Of a stretch of 40,974 bases of DNA, positions 16,129 to 24,604 are shown piece by piece (position 1 is the first letter of the stretch; each line of letters begins with the position of its first letter). This DNA comes from Bacteroidaceae bacterium (lineage in GTDB: Bacteria; Bacteroidota; Bacteroidia; Bacteroidales; Bacteroidaceae): NCBI GenBank assembly GCA_017547585.1, contig JAFYPH010000033.1, forward strand, positions 1 to 40,974, written 5' to 3'. The position numbers were made by a program, and so were the translations under genes. The notes below the pieces were generated by a model. The model worked only from the letters and a program-made list of their open reading frames with translations, did no database searches and was not told where the DNA came from.

Positions 16129-17742
16129 ATGAAAAAATATCAGCCTACATTATACGTACTTGTAGCACTTTTGGGAGTGCTCACAGGTATCTACATTTCC
16201 AAGAAAGAGAGCATAGAGAAGGTCTTCTACAGTTTCAACAAAGTGGACGAGCTTATGGGCCTCGTACACAGCAACTACGTCGATTCATTGAGCATGGAGG
16301 ATATTATAGAGCAGACAATGCCCAAGATACTCACCGAGCTCGACCCCCACAGCACATACATTCCCGCAAAGGACCTCGAAGCCACAAACGCCGACCTCAA
16401 GAGCAGTTTCAGCGGAATAGGCATCAGATTCATCATTCAGGATGATACGATACACGTGAACGAGGTTATACGCAAAGGCCCGTCCGAGAAGGTGGGACTG
16501 ATGCCCGGCGACCGCATCGTTACAATAAACGACACTCTTTTCGTGGGAAAAATATGCACCAACGACGAAGCGATGAAACGTCTGAAAGGCCCCAAAGGCA
16601 CAGAGGTAAAATTGGGCATCAAGCGCTACGGCGAAAAGGAACTGCTCAGTTTCTCCATCATACGCGACAACATTCCCTTGGAGAGTATCGAGGCTGCATA
16701 CATTATAAACAATAGATGGGGCTACGTGCAGGTCGACCGTTTCGCCGAGAACACCTTCGCCGAGCTTATCATTGCTCTCGCACGTTTCCAGTTCCGCGGA
16801 TGCGACGGAATCATCATGGACCTCAGAGGCAACGGCGGCGGCTGGATGGGCATCGCCCTGCAGATGGCCAACGAGTTTCTGCACAAGGGAGACATGATTG
16901 TCTACACAGAGGGCCGACACCACCCGAAAGTTATTGAATATGCAAACGGAAGCGGCAATTTCATGGAGACTCCGCTTGTGGTGCTCACCGACGAGTCATC
17001 GGCCTCGGCCAGCGAGATTTTCGCGGGAACGATACAGGACAATGACCGAGGCACCATCATCGGACGCCGCACATTCGGCAAAGGTCTCGTGCAGCAGCCT
17101 TTCGAGTTCAGCGACGGCTCGGCCGTGCGTCTGACAATCGCCCGCTACTACACTCCCTCGGGTCGCTGCATACAGAAACCCTATGAGAAGGGCGACAACG
17201 AAGCATACGAAATGGACATTGTCAACCGTTACGAGCGCGGAGAATTTTTCTCACAGGACAGCATCCACCAGAATGACAGCCTCGCCTATAAGACCCGTCT
17301 GGGACGCACCGTCTATGGCGGCGGAGGAATAATGCCCGACATTTTCGTATCTTCGGACACCACGGACGTAACATCATATTACAGCCAGGCTGTTTCGCGC
17401 CGACTGATTATGCAATATTGTCTGCGCTACAGCGATGCCCACCGTCAGGAGCTTTCAAATTACGAGACATGGGAGTCGATGCTTGAGTATCTGCAGACAC
17501 AGCCGCTCCTCGACGAATTTGTTGCATTCGCCGAGAAGAAAGGACTGAAGCGCCGCTACAATCACATTATGAGGTCGCGCCGACTCATTGAGCGTTCAAT
17601 CTACGCGAACGTCATCTACGATATTCTGGGAATGCTTGAGCACGTGAAATATATAAACACATTCGACCCCACAGTGCTCAAGGCTGTCGAAGTGCTCGAG
17701 GAGGGAAAGGCCTTCCCCACTGCACCCGAAGAGAAAAATTAA
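16129..17742 (+). CDS. S41 family C-terminal processing peptidase (second of two)
   Basis: A 537-residue periplasmic serine protease with an N-terminal membrane anchor (about residues 7-23). A helical segment is followed by a PDZ domain (about 85-165) and the S41 core with nucleophile Ser293 in SSASASEIF and base Lys318 in FGKGLVQ, again 25 apart. A C-terminal helical domain of about 130 residues follows. It resembles the gene at 250-1914 in length and order but differs clearly in sequence, so this is an old paralogous pair rather than a recent duplication. It is the last gene of the run from 13178, and a bidirectional terminator lies 10 nt behind the stop. Confidence 0.94.
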   Translation: MKKYQPTLYVLVALLGVLTGIYISKKESIEKVFYSFNKVDELMGLVHSNYVDSLSMEDIIEQTMPKILTELDPHSTYIPAKDLEATNADLKSSFSGIGIRFIIQDDTIHVNEVIRKGPSEKVGLMPGDRIVTINDTLFVGKICTNDEAMKRLKGPKGTEVKLGIKRYGEKELLSFSIIRDNIPLESIEAAYIINNRWGYVQVDRFAENTFAELIIALARFQFRGCDGIIMDLRGNGGGWMGIALQMANEFLHKGDMIVYTEGRHHPKVIEYANGSGNFMETPLVVLTDESSASASEIFAGTIQDNDRGTIIGRRTFGKGLVQQPFEFSDGSAVRLTIARYYTPSGRCIQKPYEKGDNEAYEMDIVNRYERGEFFSQDSIHQNDSLAYKTRLGRTVYGGGGIMPDIFVSSDTTDVTSYYSQAVSRRLIMQYCLRYSDAHRQELSNYETWESMLEYLQTQPLLDEFVAFAEKKGLKRRYNHIMRSRRLIERSIYANVIYDILGMLEHVKYINTFDPTVLKAVEVLEEGKAFPTAPEEKN

Positions 17743-17752
17743 GTTCACTCAT

Positions 17753-17802
17753 ATAATAAAAGAATCAGGCTGCGTCGCGACACAGCCTGATTCTTTTATT
17801 AT
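17753..17802. terminator. Bidirectional terminator between the S41 peptidase and NUDIX genes
   Basis: A 20-bp inverted repeat (17753-17772 with 17783-17802) has A/T-rich outer ends, so a U-rich tail forms in both directions. It lies between two convergent genes. Confidence 0.93.
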
Positions 17803-17812
17803 TGCTTCTCGG

Positions 17813-18313
17813 TTACCCGAATATACGCATAAATTCCTGCTCGAAATTGGGAGTGAGCACTCCCCCGCCGATGGCCGCACGAATCTCTTCGATGCTCCAG
17901 AAACGTCCGCCGTCAAGCTCATCGCTGGGGACAATCTCGCCATCGTATGTAGTGCGGAACACATGAACAAACTCCTTCTCGCGCTCACTCTCAAAGACGT
18001 AACGCTGCAAAAATTGAGGCTCAAAATCGGTGAGCCCAACCTCTTCGCGCACCTCACGCACGAGAGCCTCTTCTATCGTCTCGCCAAAATCCACGTGACC
18101 GCCAACGGCCGTGTCCCACTTTCCCGGTTGAATATCCTTCCACAAAGGTCGCTGCTGCAGATAGATGCGCCCCTCGGAGTCGAAAAGATGAAGATGCACC
18201 ACCGGATGCAACAGTTTGCTGCCATCGTGACACTCGCCGCGCGTTGCACTGCCCACTACATTCCCCTGCTCGTCGACAATGGGGAAAATCTCTTTATTGT
18301 TGTCCTTTTTCAT
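17813..18313 (-). CDS. NUDIX hydrolase
   Basis: A 166-residue protein with a complete Nudix box: GGHVDFGETIEEALVREVRE continuing EVGL, which matches GX5EX7REUXEEXGU. The N-terminal IFPIVDEQGNVVGSATRGECH and LHLFDSEGRIYLQQRP resemble the IPP-isomerase-like Nudix subgroup (YfcD type), but the substrate is not predictable. The frame is open six codons further, to 18331, but that region is the promoter. The TATCTTTG box (18318-18325) ends 4 nt before the ATG at 18313, so the mRNA would be leaderless or nearly so. It stands alone as a monocistronic gene. Confidence 0.92.
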   Translation of the reverse strand: MKKDNNKEIFPIVDEQGNVVGSATRGECHDGSKLLHPVVHLHLFDSEGRIYLQQRPLWKDIQPGKWDTAVGGHVDFGETIEEALVREVREEVGLTDFEPQFLQRYVFESEREKEFVHVFRTTYDGEIVPSDELDGGRFWSIEEIRAAIGGGVLTPNFEQEFMRIFG

Positions 18314-18317
18314 GCTG

Positions 18318-18325
18318 CAAAGATA
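18318..18325 (-). promoter_or_regulatory. Promoter -7 box (TATCTTTG) of the NUDIX gene
   Basis: An exact consensus match with only CAGC between the box and the ATG. This fixes the start codon and implies almost no 5' leader. Confidence 0.65.
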
Positions 18326-18417
18326 ATACAAGCCTGCGAAACAAACAGATTGCCCCGAGATTTTTTATCGAAACCCCGAAGCAATCCTCCTTACAACTAA
18401 CACATTTTATTTTCAGT

Positions 18418-19866
18418 TTACAAGCTCTCGCCGAAGTCCTTGCGGAATTTCTCGGCCAGCTGCTCCTGCCAATATCCTTTCTCTTTCAGACGACCCGAGA
18501 AGAAACGAAGCACCGTAGGCTCCTCTACCCATTCGAGTCCGCCGATGAGCGAGCGGTTGTCCCAAAGCCATTTTACACGGTCGGCAACATATTTAAGCTG
18601 CGAAAGTGTGTACACGCGACGGGGAACTGCAAGACGCATAAGCTCGAGCTCAGAATAAGGCTCGGTGCCGTCGGGGTTGCGCTGTTCGGAGAGTGTGCCG
18701 CGCTCCATTCCTCGAATACCACCGGCTATGTAAAGAGCAGCGGCTACCGCAGCAGCAGGATACTCATTGTGGGGAAGGTCGGGGACAAAGGCTCCTGCAT
18801 TCAGGTGACAGCCGAGGCCTCCGGCGGGAAGAATCACAGGCACTCCGTAGTCGTGCAGTTCTTTTGCAAGATAGTTTATAAATTCGGGGCCCTGATTGAT
18901 GTACTCCATGTCAAGGCTCTCGTAAAGGCCCTGCGCCATTGCCTCCATTGTACGCACGTCTATGCCTCCATAAGTAAGGAATCCCTCGTAGAGAGGAATA
19001 TACTCGACCATCATCTTTGTGTATTTAGGATCTTTGCTGGTGATGATGCCACCCTTTGCGAATCCCAACTTGCGAGCCGAGAAGTAGATAATATCAAAAT
19101 GGTCGGCAAGCAGATGATAGATAGACTTTACCTCCATATATTTGCAGCGAGCCTCGCGAGTCTTCATAAAATAAACATTATCCTGAAGCAGCGATGCGTC
19201 GAGCACACTGATTATTTTATTCTCGTGGCAGATATCTGTAACCGCAAGCATATTTTCGAGCGACACAGGCTGGCCGCCGATGAGGTTGGTACCGGCCTCT
19301 ACGCGCACGAATGCAACATTCTCGGCACCCTTTTCCTTGATAGTCTCGCGCAGCTTCTCAAGGTCAAAATCGCCTTTGAAAGGATCATCCGACTGAGGCT
19401 CGAGGCCCTTCTCGGCCACAAGTTCCTCTACCGCTCCACCCATACGGGTAATATGGGCCTTGGTGGTCGTAAAGTGGAAATTCATCAATGCCGACTGTCC
19501 GGGCTTCACAAGTGCCGACGCGAGGATATTCTCGCAAGCGCGACCCTGGTGCGCAGGAAGAACATTATCTGTTCCGAACACCTCTTTTACGGCAGCCTTC
19601 ACACGGGTAAATGTCTCGGAGCCCGCATAAGAGTCGTCGGCACGCATCGACGCAGCCATCTGCAGGTCGGTCATTGCATTCACGCCCGAGTCGGTGAGCA
19701 TGTCAAGATAAATGTCGCGATTCTGCAGAAGAAAAGTATTGTTGCCCGCCTCCTGAATTCTTTTCAGACGCTCCTCGACGGGAAGAAGCGAGAGTTTCTG
19801 AACCATACGCACCTTGTGCATTTCGAGTGGCACCTGATTCTGTGCCTGGTAAAATTTCACTGCCAT
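18418..19866 (-). CDS. Tryptophanase / tyrosine phenol-lyase family PLP-dependent lyase
   Basis: A 482-residue beta-eliminating lyase. The core is unmistakable: DIYLDMLTDSG, DSYAGSE (Tyr80), AHQGRACEN, GGQPVS and RLAVPRRVYT (substrate-carboxylate Arg near 417). The PLP lysine is probably Lys266 in FSARKLG. Residues that I recall as distinguishing tyrosine phenol-lyase from tryptophanase are of the phenol-lyase kind: Thr133 in FTTTKAH, Arg389 in GMERG, Phe455-Phe456 in LRFFSGR. However, the arginine that contacts the PLP ring (R217 in the phenol-lyase numbering I recall) is Leu226 in LDASLL, so activity may differ from both enzymes. A divergent AraC-type regulator starts 226 bp upstream. Confidence 0.85.
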   Translation of the reverse strand: MAVKFYQAQNQVPLEMHKVRMVQKLSLLPVEERLKRIQEAGNNTFLLQNRDIYLDMLTDSGVNAMTDLQMAASMRADDSYAGSETFTRVKAAVKEVFGTDNVLPAHQGRACENILASALVKPGQSALMNFHFTTTKAHITRMGGAVEELVAEKGLEPQSDDPFKGDFDLEKLRETIKEKGAENVAFVRVEAGTNLIGGQPVSLENMLAVTDICHENKIISVLDASLLQDNVYFMKTREARCKYMEVKSIYHLLADHFDIIYFSARKLGFAKGGIITSKDPKYTKMMVEYIPLYEGFLTYGGIDVRTMEAMAQGLYESLDMEYINQGPEFINYLAKELHDYGVPVILPAGGLGCHLNAGAFVPDLPHNEYPAAAVAAALYIAGGIRGMERGTLSEQRNPDGTEPYSELELMRLAVPRRVYTLSQLKYVADRVKWLWDNRSLIGGLEWVEEPTVLRFFSGRLKEKGYWQEQLAEKFRKDFGESL

Positions 19867-19938
19867 AATCTTATTTTTTTACTTTATTTTTGTTTGTTAC
19901 TTTTACTGTCATCTGCCGCTTCATCCGGCTGATGGGCG

Positions 19939-19946
19939 CAAATGTA
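19939..19946 (-). promoter_or_regulatory. Promoter -7 box (TACATTTG) of the lyase gene
   Basis: A TAnnTTTG match on the minus strand, 72 bp upstream of the ATG. Confidence 0.6.
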
Positions 19947-20064
19947 TCATCTATCTGTAACACTACAGTTACTCATTTTACTGATAAAAATACCTTTTTT
20001 ACTTTTTCGCAAAATTTCTACCCTTTTCAAATACCATTATTACAGATTTTCGGGAAAGTATAAC

Positions 20065-20072
20065 TATATTTG
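20065..20072 (+). promoter_or_regulatory. Promoter -7 box (TATATTTG) of the AraC-type regulator gene
   Basis: A TAnnTTTG match 20 bp before the ATG at 20093. Together with the box at 19939-19946 it makes a divergent promoter pair about 120 bp apart. Confidence 0.65.
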
Positions 20073-20092
20073 TACCACATTTACCGACAAAT

Positions 20093-20986
20093 ATGATAAG
20101 AAAGATAGAAAACATAGAGCAGTTCAACCGATTTTTCGGGCAACCTACGTACCACGCGCAGGTGAGTGTGTGCAATCTTGCCGACGCCGACCCCTCGTTT
20201 TTCGAGCCTACAGATTTTGGAATGTACTGCGTAGTTGTAATGGATGCCGACTTTGGAGAACTGCGTTTACGCGACTCCTGTCTACGCTACCAGCCGGGAA
20301 CAGCCTTCACCATGAAGCCCGGCCATGTGATGAGCATGACCCTCGACCCCAATGTGCACCCCAAAGGGTGGATGCTTGCCTTCCGCCCCGACCTTATTAT
20401 AAATACAGGCCTCGGCAGAGACTTTTACATGTTCAATTTCTTCGATTACGAAGTATTCGAGGCGCTGAAGCTCTACGAGGGCGAGCGACGCATAATGTCC
20501 AACTGCTTCAACACCATCCTCACAGAATTGCGCGCGCCCGACGATGAGTTTACGGGGCATATGCTGCGTTTGGGAATAGGCCAGCTGCTAAGCTATTGCC
20601 GAAGATTCTACGACCGCCAGTTCGACACGAAGAAGGTGAGGGCATCGGAACTTGTGCGACAGCTTGACTCTATGCTCGACAGCTATCTGACCGATGGCAG
20701 CGAACTTCCACGACGTTTCGGCCCGCCGAGCGTAGCATGGTGCAGCGGGCAGTTCCATCTGTCGGCAAACTATTTTGGCGACGTAGTGAAACACGAGCTT
20801 GGAATCACCGCCAAAGAGTATATACGCAACAAGATTATGGAAAAGGCAAAGTCGTTGCTTGCCGACCCTCTGCTGTCGATAAACGTCGTTGCATCGCGTT
20901 TGGGATTCAACTACCCCAACCACTTCACACGCTTCTTCAGAAACGCCTGCGGAGTCTCCCCGTCGGAGTTCCGACAGAATCTATAA
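20093..20986 (+). CDS. AraC family transcriptional regulator
   Basis: A 297-residue protein. The N-terminal 160 or so residues form a cupin-like sensing domain (for example LRYQPGTAFTMKPGHVMSM). The C-terminal 100 carry two helix-turn-helix units: the first around LSANYFGDVVKHELGITAKEY, the second around INVVASRLGFNYPNHFTRFF, ending with the family signature GVSPSEFR. It is transcribed away from the tryptophanase/phenol-lyase gene across a shared 226-bp control region, so regulation of that enzyme is the simplest guess. The ligand is unknown. A terminator with 18-bp arms follows at once. Confidence 0.93.
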   Translation: MIRKIENIEQFNRFFGQPTYHAQVSVCNLADADPSFFEPTDFGMYCVVVMDADFGELRLRDSCLRYQPGTAFTMKPGHVMSMTLDPNVHPKGWMLAFRPDLIINTGLGRDFYMFNFFDYEVFEALKLYEGERRIMSNCFNTILTELRAPDDEFTGHMLRLGIGQLLSYCRRFYDRQFDTKKVRASELVRQLDSMLDSYLTDGSELPRRFGPPSVAWCSGQFHLSANYFGDVVKHELGITAKEYIRNKIMEKAKSLLADPLLSINVVASRLGFNYPNHFTRFFRNACGVSPSEFRQNL

Positions 20987-20992
20987 TAAAAT

Positions 20993-21030
20993 AAAAAAGT
21001 CTCCAAAGTTTGAACTTTGGAGACTTTTTT
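20993..21030. terminator. Bidirectional terminator between the AraC-type gene and manC
   Basis: 18-nt perfectly complementary arms (20993-21010 and 21013-21030) include A6 and T6 tails. The minimal gap implies a small loop formed by opening the top pairs. It serves two convergent genes. Confidence 0.93.
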
Positions 21031-21049
21031 CGTGTATCGTGAATCTATT

Positions 21050-22390
21050 TTACCATTCCCATTCGAAACGTTCAATATCCTCTTCGACAAGAGAGCTACC
21101 CATCTGCACCTCTACAATCTGCAAGTCGGTCGATGCCTTTATTGCATGCTTCTGTCCCTGGTTGATAACAACAACGTCGCCACGAGAAACGTTGCGTGTC
21201 TCGCCATCAAGCACAACCACGCCCTCGCCATCGACAACCGTCCACACCTCTTCGCGGTTATTGTGAATCTGATAGCTTATGTAACGTCCGCTCTTTATCT
21301 GCAGCACCTTTGTGAGTGACATATAGCCATCGGAAAATGTGGTGCTGTCGAGCACTCGGTAGCTGCCCCAGCGACGCTCCTCGTACATGGGGCGCGGCGA
21401 AAGGTTGTCCACGTAGTTCTTTATATTCTCGCTGTACTCTTTTCCGCAGACAAGAATTCCGTCGGGGCTGCTTGCAACCACAATATCCTTGACACCGTTG
21501 CAGAATACAGGCATTCCCAATTCATTTACGACGTGCGTATTCTCTGTCTGCTCGCCAAGAGCCACGTTGCCGATGGCTTTAGACGATAGTTCCTCGGTGA
21601 GCGAATTCCATGTACCCAGGTCCTTCCATTTTCCGTTGAAGGGAAGCACCGCCACCGATTCGGCCTTCTCGGCAACCTCGTAGTCGAAGCTTATCTTGGG
21701 AAGCTCGCCGTAACGGCTGTGCAGTTCCTCGAACGACGATGCTGTAATATATTTCTCGAGCACATTGACCATGTAGCCCAAACGGAAGGCAAAGACTCCG
21801 CCGTTCCAGAAAGCACCTTCGTCGAGAAGAGCCTCGGCACGCTGTACGTCGGGCTTCTCTGTGAAGCGTTTCACGCGGAGAATGCTCTTCTCTGCATCCT
21901 CGGGGCAGGGAACAACGTATCCGAATTTCGTCGAGGGGCACGTGGGAGTGATTCCCATAAGCACAAGGTCGGCAGCATTGTTCTCGACAGCTGTAACCAT
22001 GTCAGCAATAACATCGAAATACTTTGTCTCGGTGTAGGGGTCGCAGGGCATTATCACCACAACCTCGTCGTTGCTACACTTTTTGGCCATTGACAGATAA
22101 CCTGCCGCGAGCGCAATGGCCGGGAAGGTGTCTCGGCGTTCGGGCTCGGTAACAATATCAACTTCGTCGCCCAACTGGTTGATTATAATGTCGCGCTGCG
22201 ATGAGTTTGTAGCGATGGTTATCGTACCCGAAAGGCGCGACTCGCCTATCTGACGCACTACACGTTGCACCATTGATTCTGCATCGCCTGCAGGTGACTG
22301 CAACAAAGGCAAGAATTGCTTGGAACGTGCATTGTTCGACAAGGGCCATAGACGCTTGCCCGAACCTCCTGACAATAATATTATCTGCAT
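21050..22390 (-). CDS. manC: Mannose-1-phosphate guanylyltransferase (with cupin domain)
   Basis: A 446-residue enzyme that makes GDP-mannose from mannose-1-phosphate and GTP. The nucleotidyltransferase domain begins with the signature LSGGSGKRLWPLS and the substrate lysine region RSKQFLPLL; FTEKPD follows in the middle. The C-terminal 110 residues, from ERRWGSYRV, form the cupin module related to mannose-6-phosphate isomerase (HNNREEVWTVVDGEG), usual in longer family members. It is the third gene of a run behind gmd and fcl (21-55 nt gap depending on the start used), so the cluster supplies GDP-mannose and then GDP-L-fucose. No phosphomannomutase is in the window. Confidence 0.95.
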   Translation of the reverse strand: MQIILLSGGSGKRLWPLSNNARSKQFLPLLQSPAGDAESMVQRVVRQIGESRLSGTITIATNSSQRDIIINQLGDEVDIVTEPERRDTFPAIALAAGYLSMAKKCSNDEVVVIMPCDPYTETKYFDVIADMVTAVENNAADLVLMGITPTCPSTKFGYVVPCPEDAEKSILRVKRFTEKPDVQRAEALLDEGAFWNGGVFAFRLGYMVNVLEKYITASSFEELHSRYGELPKISFDYEVAEKAESVAVLPFNGKWKDLGTWNSLTEELSSKAIGNVALGEQTENTHVVNELGMPVFCNGVKDIVVASSPDGILVCGKEYSENIKNYVDNLSPRPMYEERRWGSYRVLDSTTFSDGYMSLTKVLQIKSGRYISYQIHNNREEVWTVVDGEGVVVLDGETRNVSRGDVVVINQGQKHAIKASTDLQIVEVQMGSSLVEEDIERFEWEW

Positions 22391-22411
22391 ACTTTTTTTT
22401 ATTTATGCTTA

Positions 22412-23356
22412 TTATCTTTCGGCACGCATGGGATTGTTAAGAAAATCCTCGTATGCTGCCTTAATTCCATCTTTAAGTTCAGTTCTATATTTCCAGCCCA
22501 TAGCCGCGCTCTTGGAAACGTCGAGCAACTTTCGCGGAGTGCCGTTGGGTTTGGAAGTGTCCCACAGAATTTCGCCATCGTAGCCTATAACCTCGGCAAC
22601 AAGTTCGGTGAGAGCCTTTATGGTTATCTCCTTGCCTGTTCCTGCATTCACAGTCTCGTTGCCGCTGTAGTTGTTCATCAGGAAAAGGCAGAGGTCGGCA
22701 AGGTCGTCAACATAGAGAAACTCGCGCAGGGGTGAGCCGTCGCCCCAGCATGTAACTGTTGAGAGCCCCGCCTCCTTGGCCTCGTGGAAACGGCGGATGA
22801 GTGCCGGAAGCACGTGGCTGTGCGTGGGGTGATAGTTGTCGTTGATGCCATAGAGATTGGTGGGCATCACACTTATAAAGTCTGTACCATACTGACGGTT
22901 AAGGTACTCGCAATATTTGAGACCCGATATTTTTGCAAGAGCATAGGCCTCGTTTGTAGGCTCGAGCGAAGATGTCAACAGGCAATCCTCTTTCATCGGC
23001 TGCGGAGCCAGACGGGGGTATATGCACGAAGAGCCCAGGAACAGCAGTTTCTTGCATCCATTCTGCCACGCAGCGTGTATCACGTTCATTTCGAGAATCA
23101 TATTCTCGTACATAAAATCGGCAAGAGCATTGCTATTGGCAACAATGCCACCTACTTTGGCTGCTGCAAGAAAGACGTACTCGGGACGCTCGGCAGCAAA
23201 GAACTCCTCGACAGCCTGCTGGCGGCAAAGGTCAAGTTCTTTGTGGGTGCGTGTAACAATGTTAGTGTAGCCGTTGCGCTGCAATTCGCGTACAATGGCC
23301 GAGCCTACCATGCCTCTGTGTCCGGCAACATATATTTTTGCACTCTTCTCCATCAT
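22412..23356 (-). CDS. fcl: GDP-L-fucose synthase
   Basis: A 314-residue short-chain dehydrogenase-type epimerase/reductase that turns GDP-4-keto-6-deoxymannose into GDP-L-fucose with NADPH. The nucleotide-binding motif GHRGMVGSA is at the N-terminus. The Ser-Tyr-Lys catalytic set is seen as SSCIYP and the downstream YALAK. The frame opens with a GTG at 23362, and ATGs follow at 23356 and 23353. I chose 23356, which leaves 7 nt after the gmd stop; the choice is not firm. Tight spacing implies co-transcription with gmd. Confidence 0.95.
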   Translation of the reverse strand: MMEKSAKIYVAGHRGMVGSAIVRELQRNGYTNIVTRTHKELDLCRQQAVEEFFAAERPEYVFLAAAKVGGIVANSNALADFMYENMILEMNVIHAAWQNGCKKLLFLGSSCIYPRLAPQPMKEDCLLTSSLEPTNEAYALAKISGLKYCEYLNRQYGTDFISVMPTNLYGINDNYHPTHSHVLPALIRRFHEAKEAGLSTVTCWGDGSPLREFLYVDDLADLCLFLMNNYSGNETVNAGTGKEITIKALTELVAEVIGYDGEILWDTSKPNGTPRKLLDVSKSAAMGWKYRTELKDGIKAAYEDFLNNPMRAER

Positions 23357-23363
23357 AAACACA

Positions 23364-24455
23364 CTATTTTACGATGCCCTTCTCAAGATACTCGGCAAGA
23401 TTGGTGCGTATGCGCTCCTCGGCGCGCTCCACGGCAACCTTTGCCATGTCCGCGTCGACCATTATCTTCACAAGCTGCTCGAAAGAGGTTTTCAAAGGAT
23501 TCCAGCCAAGTTTCTTGCGTGCCTTTGTGGGGTCACCCCAAAGGTTGACAACGTCGGTGGGACGGAAAAAGTCGGGAGAGACCTCTATGAGCACGCGGCC
23601 CGTAGCCTTGTCGATACCCTTCTCGTCGATGCCCTCACCCACAAATTCAAGCTCAATGCCTACATTCTTGAAGGCAAGGTAGCAGAAGTCGCGGACAGAA
23701 TGCTGTTCGCCGGTGGCAATAACAAAATCCTCGGGCTGGTCATTCTGCAAAATCAGCCACATACACTCTACGTAATCCTTTGCGTAACCCCAGTCGCGCA
23801 ACGATGAAAGGTTACCAAGATAGAGCTTATCCTGCTTGCCCTGCTTGATGCGTGCGGCAGCAAGAGTAATCTTGCGTGTAACAAAAGTCTCGCCGCGACG
23901 CTCCGACTCGTGGTTGAACAAAATTCCCGAGCAGCAGAACATATTATAAGCCTCGCGATACTCCTTTACAATCCAATAGCCATACAATTTTGCAACAGCA
24001 TAGGGGCTGTAGGGGTGGAAGGGAGTTTCCTCATTCTGAGGCACCTGCTCAACCTTTCCATAGAGCTCGGATGTTGATGCCTGATAGATGCGGCAGGTCG
24101 ATTCAAGACCACACTGGCGCACAGCTTCGAGTACTCGCAGCACTCCTGTAGCATCTACGTCAGCTGTAAACTCGGGAGCATCGAAACTCACCTGTACGTG
24201 GCTTTGAGCAGCCAGATTGTATATTTCGTCGGGGCGAACAGCCGATACAACCTTTATAAGGCTCATCGAGTCGCCCATGTCTGCATAGTGCAAGTGAAAA
24301 GAGGGGTGTCCTTCAAGATGGGCAATGCGCTCGCGGAAATCGACCGACGAGCGTCGTATAGTGCCGTGAACATCGTATCCTTTCTCCAAAAGAAATTCGG
24401 CCAAGAAAGAGCCATCCTGTCCAGTAACACCTGTTATTAAAGCAGTTTTTGCCAT
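23364..24455 (-). CDS. gmd: GDP-mannose 4,6-dehydratase
   Basis: A 363-residue NADP-dependent dehydratase that converts GDP-mannose to GDP-4-keto-6-deoxymannose. The Rossmann motif [16 protein letters not shown] starts at about residue 7. The RRSS segment that binds the cofactor phosphate follows, then STSELYG with the catalytic Thr/Ser-Glu pair and YAVAK with the catalytic Tyr and Lys. It leads the gmd-fcl-manC run. Its product can supply fucose for capsule, O-antigen or glycoprotein, and the adjacent Wzi-like protein hints at surface polysaccharide. No glycosyltransferases are present in the window. Confidence 0.96.
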   Translation of the reverse strand: MAKTALITGVTGQDGSFLAEFLLEKGYDVHGTIRRSSVDFRERIAHLEGHPSFHLHYADMGDSMSLIKVVSAVRPDEIYNLAAQSHVQVSFDAPEFTADVDATGVLRVLEAVRQCGLESTCRIYQASTSELYGKVEQVPQNEETPFHPYSPYAVAKLYGYWIVKEYREAYNMFCCSGILFNHESERRGETFVTRKITLAAARIKQGKQDKLYLGNLSSLRDWGYAKDYVECMWLILQNDQPEDFVIATGEQHSVRDFCYLAFKNVGIELEFVGEGIDEKGIDKATGRVLIEVSPDFFRPTDVVNLWGDPTKARKKLGWNPLKTSFEQLVKIMVDADMAKVAVERAEERIRTNLAEYLEKGIVK

Positions 24456-24501
24456 TTTTATATTGTTTGTTTTTACTTTTTCTATTCTAAATATTAAAAG
24501 A

Positions 24502-24509
24502 CAAAATTA
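24502..24509 (-). promoter_or_regulatory. Promoter -7 box (TAATTTTG) of the gmd-fcl-manC run
   Basis: A TAnnTTTG match with a TTG 19 nt upstream, close to the published -33/-7 spacing for this phylum. The leader is about 45 nt. Confidence 0.6.
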
Positions 24510-24604
24510 ATACTTTTTTTTCAATAGGCAATATTCCTGTCAATATATTTACAAAAGCTGCAAGGTTGTGCAGATGAAAAAGCAATAACAATAAGCAACG
24601 TATA

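Noticed and set aside
18244-19932. 562-codon plus-strand open frame opposite the lyase and NUDIX genes
   Set aside because: It runs across the terminator-side gap and two real minus-strand genes and shows no recognisable domain.
24556-24575. Short CTGCA/TGCAG hairpin behind the Wzi-like gene as a terminator
   Set aside because: The 5-bp stem is weak and is followed by only four T on the minus strand; not convincing enough to list.
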